DNA of 64,000 nt from Hyaloscypha bicolor E (taxonomy: Eukaryota > Ascomycota > Leotiomycetes > Helotiales > Hyaloscyphaceae): contig NW_020194618.1 in the NCBI RefSeq assembly GCF_002865645.1, forward strand, positions 526,885-590,884, written 5' to 3'. Both the position numbers and the translations under genes were made by a program. Under the pieces are notes generated by a model. The model was not told the origin of the DNA and made no database searches. It worked only from the letters and a program-made list of their open reading frames with translations. Shown here piece by piece: positions 59,476 through 64,000 of this stretch; positions within the stretch are counted from its first letter, which is position 1, and every line of letters begins with the position of its first letter.

Positions 59476-60396
59476 GGAGGCATTCGTGAGTGTTAATTCT
59501 CTGGAGTTGGCGTTGGCGGATTTGTTCAGCGGTCATTGTGTGTGCTTGCACACTTGCCATTTCCTTCTTCGTTGGAGTGGAGGGTTGGGAGACAAAAGAG
59601 CTCAGGGTACGGATTTGTGGACCTCGACATTACATCGACTCGATCGACCTCCTCGACTCCCTCATATCCTCCATCTCCGCAACCATTTTGCGGGAGAAAA
59701 CGGATCGGATTTATACCCTCTTTATAATCACGGCGTTCAGTATTGGTGGCCGACTTAATTTTCATCATTCCCCCTTTCCCTTCTTCGATTGGGGACATTT
59801 CACCTACCTTCCTTTCTGCACATATATTGTACCTTTACAGATAGGCGGGAGTCTGGATATTTGCGCTTTTGCGCGCACGTTTGAGGGAGCAACTGGTGCC
59901 AGGTGGGACAGGTGAGGGAAACAAGACGGTACTTTGTTCATAATGCATCGAAGAGAATGGAAATGGAGACTTTGAAAATAGACGGTTGGTTGTCTACAAC
60001 TCTGGTCTTGGTGCATCCAGAAATAAGGTTTGAGGTGGTGTGATGTGACCCTACAGCTGAAATGCCCTCCAACAACGCAAAGCTTCATCTTGCTAGTGCA
60101 ACCCCAAAAGGCACAAAAACCAGTATCGAACCGATGTAATGAGTATTATAGAAGTCAATTTCAACCTCGGGAAGCTTTAGCTTGAACTAAGTGGATAGGA
60201 CGCGGGGTAGTTGAGCACGACCGCTAGCCTTCAGGGTTAACGAGGTGGACCCGTCGAACTCCATGTCTTGAACCTCCCACTTTCCCAGGTTTTCACCTTG
60301 ATGTCCATTTCCTTCCTGCTTCTGTTCCTCCCTCCCCTTTTCATTCTCATCTTCTCCTCGTCCTCTGCCCAAACACAAGTATAACAATAAATCAAA
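59476..60396. other. Rho3 3' flank and intergenic
   Basis: Open stretches at 59486-59915 follow Rho3, but their composition and lack of motifs point to 3' UTR. A pyrimidine-rich run lies at about 60320-60370, before the hydrolase relic. Confidence 0.45.
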
Positions 60397-61810
60397 GTGC
60401 CAGCACCCATCACCCCCTACCAGATCCACATTCCAGACAGCAAACTCCAGCGTCTGCAGCAGGAACTTGAACTCGCAGACTTGCCTACCCATGAAACTGA
60501 AGACGCAGGATGGATACGGAACCGCCCTGTATCTCCCCCTTCCCTCTCCTCTCTCCCCATTCCGTCCCAGGCTAACACCTACCCTTCCTTCCAGATCCGA
60601 TATAAAACGTTCAACGGAGTCTTGGAAGACGAAATACGGTTGGAGAGCGCAAGAAGAAGAATTGAACAGACTCCCCCACTTCATAAGCAAGATCCTGGTG
60701 GATGGGTACGGGGACATCGACATCGACATCCACTTCCTCTGCCAGGAATCCTCGTTCCCTCACTCCATACCACTGTTATTTGTACATGGCTGGTCGAGGA
60801 GTTTTCTTGAGGAGGGTAGGACCTTGCCTTTGCTGCAAGGTGAGATAGACATGGAGGAATATGGAGAGAGGGGGCTATTGTTAGGGAGGGAGGCATTGGA
60901 GGACTGCTGATGTGGTGTACAGTAAGACCTCGAAATTAAGCAATACGGTGAGACGTGCCATAAACTGACGTCTGCTCTTGGTTACTCTCAATATGGTCCA
61001 TCTCCCTTCACTTCTCTTCCACCTGGCTAACAACAAAGTTCAGTAACACAAGGCGGAGACTGGGGATTCTTGAGTAAGTACTAAGTCTGTGTGAGGAAGA
61101 GGGGACTTGCTGATGAGTGAGAAAAGTTATCAGTGCCTCGTACACCTGTACAGTCCGTCAAAGCAGCCCACACGAACTGGATCTTAGCCTCGCCTCGCCC
61201 CCCACTCCCCCCTCCTCCAACACCGAGCCTGTCTACACTGAGCGGGAATAAAAGGCGCTAGCAAGGGCACAGAACTGTTGGGAGAGGTTATCTCGCTATC
61301 CAGAGCACAAGGTCTCTTCCCACGCCCCCTCCACTGAACACCACCATTCAACACACACTGATCATCCCCAGCCCTCAACAATGTCCCTCTCCTTCTCCGG
61401 CTCCCCCGTCGCCTTGCTATCCTGGATCTACGAGAAGCTCGTTTTCCTGGCCGGACGCCTACCCGTGGACGCCAGACGAGATACTCACTTGAGTGTCCCT
61501 CTATTGGTTTAGCGCCGCTGGACCAGAGGCGAACTTGTATCACTATTGTGAGGCGTTACATGGGAAGGAGATTATGGTCCGTGTCGTGCAGACGTATATT
61601 GATGTCCCGCCTGGACTGGCGGGTTTTGCCGTGGGGATTAGTAATGCGCCCAGAGGCGGGTGGGATACGCTGGGTCCGGTGGTTTGGAGGAAGACTTATG
61701 AGAAAGGGGGGCATCTCGCGGTGTGGGAACGACCGGAGGATCTTGTGGGTGGGAAGTGTGAGATGTGGAGGGGGGGCGAGTGGTGTTGTAGAGGGCAGGA
61801 GTTGGCATGA
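60397..61810 (+). pseudogene. Epoxide hydrolase (microsomal EH-like alpha/beta fold), decayed
   Basis: The family order is recognisable: PYQIHIPDSKLQRLQQELE, YGTALSDIKRSTESWK (after a plausible intron 60529-60594), YGWRAQEEELNRLPHF, then IPLLFVHGW, GETCHKLTSALGYSQY, VTQGGDWGFL (the Asp is the nucleophile), KAAHTNWILASP, YPWTPDEILT, stop, VSLYWFSAAGPEANL, GPVVWRKTYEKGGHLAVWE. Defects: no ATG (the frame begins GTG after a stop), a frameshift at about 60512 inside W-x-YG, loss of the segment expected between LPLL and YGET, several frame changes, and a TGG to TGA change in LTWVSLYW at about 61491. It should be inactive. The intact enzyme opens epoxides to diols. Confidence 0.85.
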
Positions 61811-62710
61811 CTGATACGTTGTTGTTAGATCTATGACCTATGTATTTGAGTTGTTATGTCTTCAACTGAGTGGGGTTTATACTGTGTAATCTTACCTCTT
61901 GATCGTGTTGAAACTATGAGCTTCCTAGCGCTGCAAAGGTCTTAAATAAGTCAAGATTTCTGAATGCTCCATTGCTCCTGCTGAAACTGCTGGTTGTCGT
62001 TAGGAGATCAGGCCATATCTGCGTACATAGAGAGAGAAGTTGAATAATTACCAGCAGGCCCAAGTAACCGTGGCGGACCAGCACTCCCGACGTTATTACA
62101 AACTCGTAATACATTTACAAAGTCTTACTAAAGCAGCCAAAAGGCATTGTTCACTGTTTAAGGTAGAGCACTCGAAAACTGCCAGATGTTTCTCACTAGC
62201 TAAATTTTTAAGGTGCTAGAAAGATATACACGTCTCCACGACCCATGGTTCAAATCAGTAGTGACGAGTGAAAATTCATGAAAGAGTCAGTAGGCTTTCT
62301 GCCCTCCCTTCTAATCCAGAATTTACCACTCATCGCCTCCTTATCATTACTTTATTGTGCAACTACCCTCTTTGTTCCCCTTTACACTTTATATCCTTAA
62401 GAAAGCTACTGGGGCGTTGGAAGGCATAGGAGGCTAATAATGCCAGGCAGGGAGTATTCTACTCCCTTGATAATCAATCTAGGCACAATTTCTGATTTCC
62501 GTAGCTCTGGAGAAGAATTAATTCGGGCATTACATAAATAAGGGAGGTAAGTACTAACCTGTAGAGTTCGGTTTAAAGATCATGTGTATTATCATTTCTA
62601 GGACTACCTGTCTTCTCTCGAAAAAGGAACGCTAATAAAGCAAGGAGTGTTCCTTTCAAGAGTGTTCCTGTGAACACTTTACATCTCTCTCTCCCTCTAA
62701 GCAGAGAGCC
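61811..62710. other. Intergenic, no gene recognised
   Basis: About 900 bp between the hydrolase relic and the nucleoside-hydrolase-like gene on the opposite strand. Nothing supportable was seen apart from moderately AT-rich DNA near 62.3-62.6 kb. Confidence 0.45.
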
Positions 62711-64000
62711 CTACTTTGTGCTCTGCAAACCCTGTTGACACGACAGCAGAGCGCCCTTCAACAGCGCCGTAATAACTAGATTCATCGGCGGACTATTGAA
62801 ATTGCAATCCGTCGGCAAAGGCGGCTCCTTCACAGGCGCAACCCCAATAACCTTATGCAGCGGATCGTCTGCGTCCGGTCGACTCGTAAGCGGCTTCACA
62901 AACTTGAATTCCTCGACGACGTCCTCGCCCGCTGCGCCGATCGCCGCAAGCGCGTCGTAAGCTATAATGTTGATGAAGAACGGGACGAGCTCTTCGACGG
63001 TCGGGTACGGCTCGTCGGGCTCGTGGCCAGAGGAGAGCCAAGCGGAGCGGTTCTTGAGGTACCAGGGCTGCGTCATGTGTGGCGCGAAGGGCTTGTCGGA
63101 GCAGGCTTTTAGGTAGAAGCTTGAGTCTTGGCCGATTTGTACTTTGCGGAGGTAGGGGCCGAGAGGGTGTTGTGTGTCTTCCATGAACTCGAAGACCGTT
63201 GTGGGGATGGCTGTTGCGAAGGTCGCGACTTTGGTCCACACTGCAGAGGGAATCTTGTTCTCTTGCATGAATGTGTGGAAGATTTGGGCGCCGTCGATGT
63301 CGAAGCCGTTGTTCGCAGCTTCGGGGTCTGCGATCAATTTGTCGTCTACCATGCGATAGCCTCCTTGTAGAACCACATTTGAAAGGCCCTTCTTGAGCAA
63401 TTCTGCTCCCTCTTCCGTACTAGCGAATTCGGCGATATCCATTAAGCTGGAAATGCCGAGGAAAGTCAATTTGCGATTTTCCTTAATTGCTTTCTCAAAG
63501 ACAGTCTTGAGGAGATCTTGTCCATCTGGAAGTTCGTTTAGCCGCTCATCGGGTGGCATGAAATCATTGATGCCGGCGAATTCGTAGTCTAAAACTTCGT
63601 GCGGTTTTTGAGATCCTTTAGTACCTACACCCATTGGGACTTTTGGGAGACCTAGAGAATCGAGAGCGCCTCGACCAAAGAGTGCGCGCCTATCTGCTGG
63701 CATAAGGTTTGCGACGAAGCCCGCCAGTGTGACAACACCAAGACGATTAAGCTCTTTCAAGCAAAGCATAGCCGTTAGATCATCGTAGTCTTTTGCTAGA
63801 TCCGTAATAGTGATAATATGGGGTGTTTTGTGGCCTCTGCGACCTGCTTTTTGTCGTTTGGCGACGATTCTGATAAGTTTCTCGTAGACTCCGCCCTCAG
63901 CATTAGTCAAGCCGTCAGGAATCAATGGATTCTTGCTCCTTGGCTCGTATGGCATATCAGCCGTATCATCCTCAGCTTCCGACACATATGTGCCGTCGTA
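62711..64000 (-). CDS. Nucleoside-hydrolase-like protein (partial at right edge)
   Basis: The frame is open from the stop at 62711 to the window edge, giving at least 429 residues. No in-frame ATG is seen near the edge, so the start lies beyond 64000 or in an upstream exon. HIITITDLAKDYDDLTAML resembles the N-terminal aspartate motif of inosine-uridine-preferring nucleoside hydrolases (DTDxxxDD), but with a shifted spacing. LTFLGISSLMDIAEF and SNVVLQGGYRM fit the next conserved strands, and NNGFDIDGAQIFHTF the C-terminal metal/substrate region. The protein is longer than bacterial members. It may hydrolyse a nucleoside or another N-glycoside; the substrate is uncertain. No introns in the visible part. 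Confidence 0.78.
   Translation of the reverse strand, partial: YDGTYVSEAEDDTADMPYEPRSKNPLIPDGLTNAEGGVYEKLIRIVAKRQKAGRRGHKTPHIITITDLAKDYDDLTAMLCLKELNRLGVVTLAGFVANLMPADRRALFGRGALDSLGLPKVPMGVGTKGSQKPHEVLDYEFAGINDFMPPDERLNELPDGQDLLKTVFEKAIKENRKLTFLGISSLMDIAEFASTEEGAELLKKGLSNVVLQGGYRMVDDKLIADPEAANNGFDIDGAQIFHTFMQENKIPSAVWTKVATFATAIPTTVFEFMEDTQHPLGPYLRKVQIGQDSSFYLKACSDKPFAPHMTQPWYLKNRSAWLSSGHEPDEPYPTVEELVPFFINIIAYDALAAIGAAGEDVVEEFKFVKPLTSRPDADDPLHKVIGVAPVKEPPLPTDCNFNSPPMNLVITALLKGALLSCQQGLQSTK

Noticed and set aside
59490..59915. 141-codon plus-strand open stretch after Rho3
   Set aside because: Most likely 3' UTR and downstream DNA of Rho3; no motif.

Overview
The window looks like nuclear DNA of a filamentous ascomycete (Pezizomycotina; a leotiomycete-type genome is a guess). 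The reasons are short 43-128 bp introns with CTAAC/CTGAC-like branch points, Zn2Cys6 regulators, a HET-domain gene, a fungal Rho3 GTPase and App1-type phosphatase, and long AT-rich blocks of Ty3/gypsy retrotransposons eroded by G:C-to-A:T transitions, as left by repeat-induced point mutation (RIP). I saw no tRNA, rRNA or CRISPR array.

Layout. (1) About 1-14.9 kb is a transposon graveyard: a gag fragment, a 5'-truncated chromodomain gypsy element (B, + strand), a complete gypsy element (A, - strand) nested inside B with a perfect 5-bp target-site duplication (TSD), then a pogo/Fot1-like DNA transposon with 93-bp terminal inverted repeats (TIRs) and TA flanks. (2) 15.7-41.7 kb is gene-bearing: an XPG/GEN1-like nuclease, an App1-like phosphatase, a Str2-like cystathionine gamma-synthase, a Zn2Cys6 regulator, a threonine-aldolase pseudogene, a salicylate-synthase-type chorismate enzyme, a SAM methyltransferase lacking an in-frame ATG, an unknown protein, a frame-broken MYND protein, an NTF2-like protein and a HET protein. 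(3) 42.6-46.4 kb holds a decayed type-B carboxylesterase split by a MITE-like element, and a gene fragment whose paralogue lies at 46.4/52.6 kb. (4) 46.5-52.6 kb is a third gypsy element (C, - strand) with 260-bp LTRs and TSD AAATC, inserted in that paralogue. (5) 53.7-64 kb holds a Zn2Cys6 regulator beside a DHA1-type MFS transporter with two GC-AG introns, then Rho3, an epoxide-hydrolase pseudogene and a nucleoside-hydrolase-like gene running off the right edge.

Working together. Two groupings suggest accessory metabolism: the regulator / aldolase relic / salicylate synthase / methyltransferase stretch (24.2-34.0 kb), and the regulator-transporter pair (53.7-57.2 kb). Decayed enzymes sit among intact housekeeping genes, suggesting an accessory region that is being lost. 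Multi-exon models were built by hand from splice signals, reading-frame closure and family motifs; all are predictions without transcript support.
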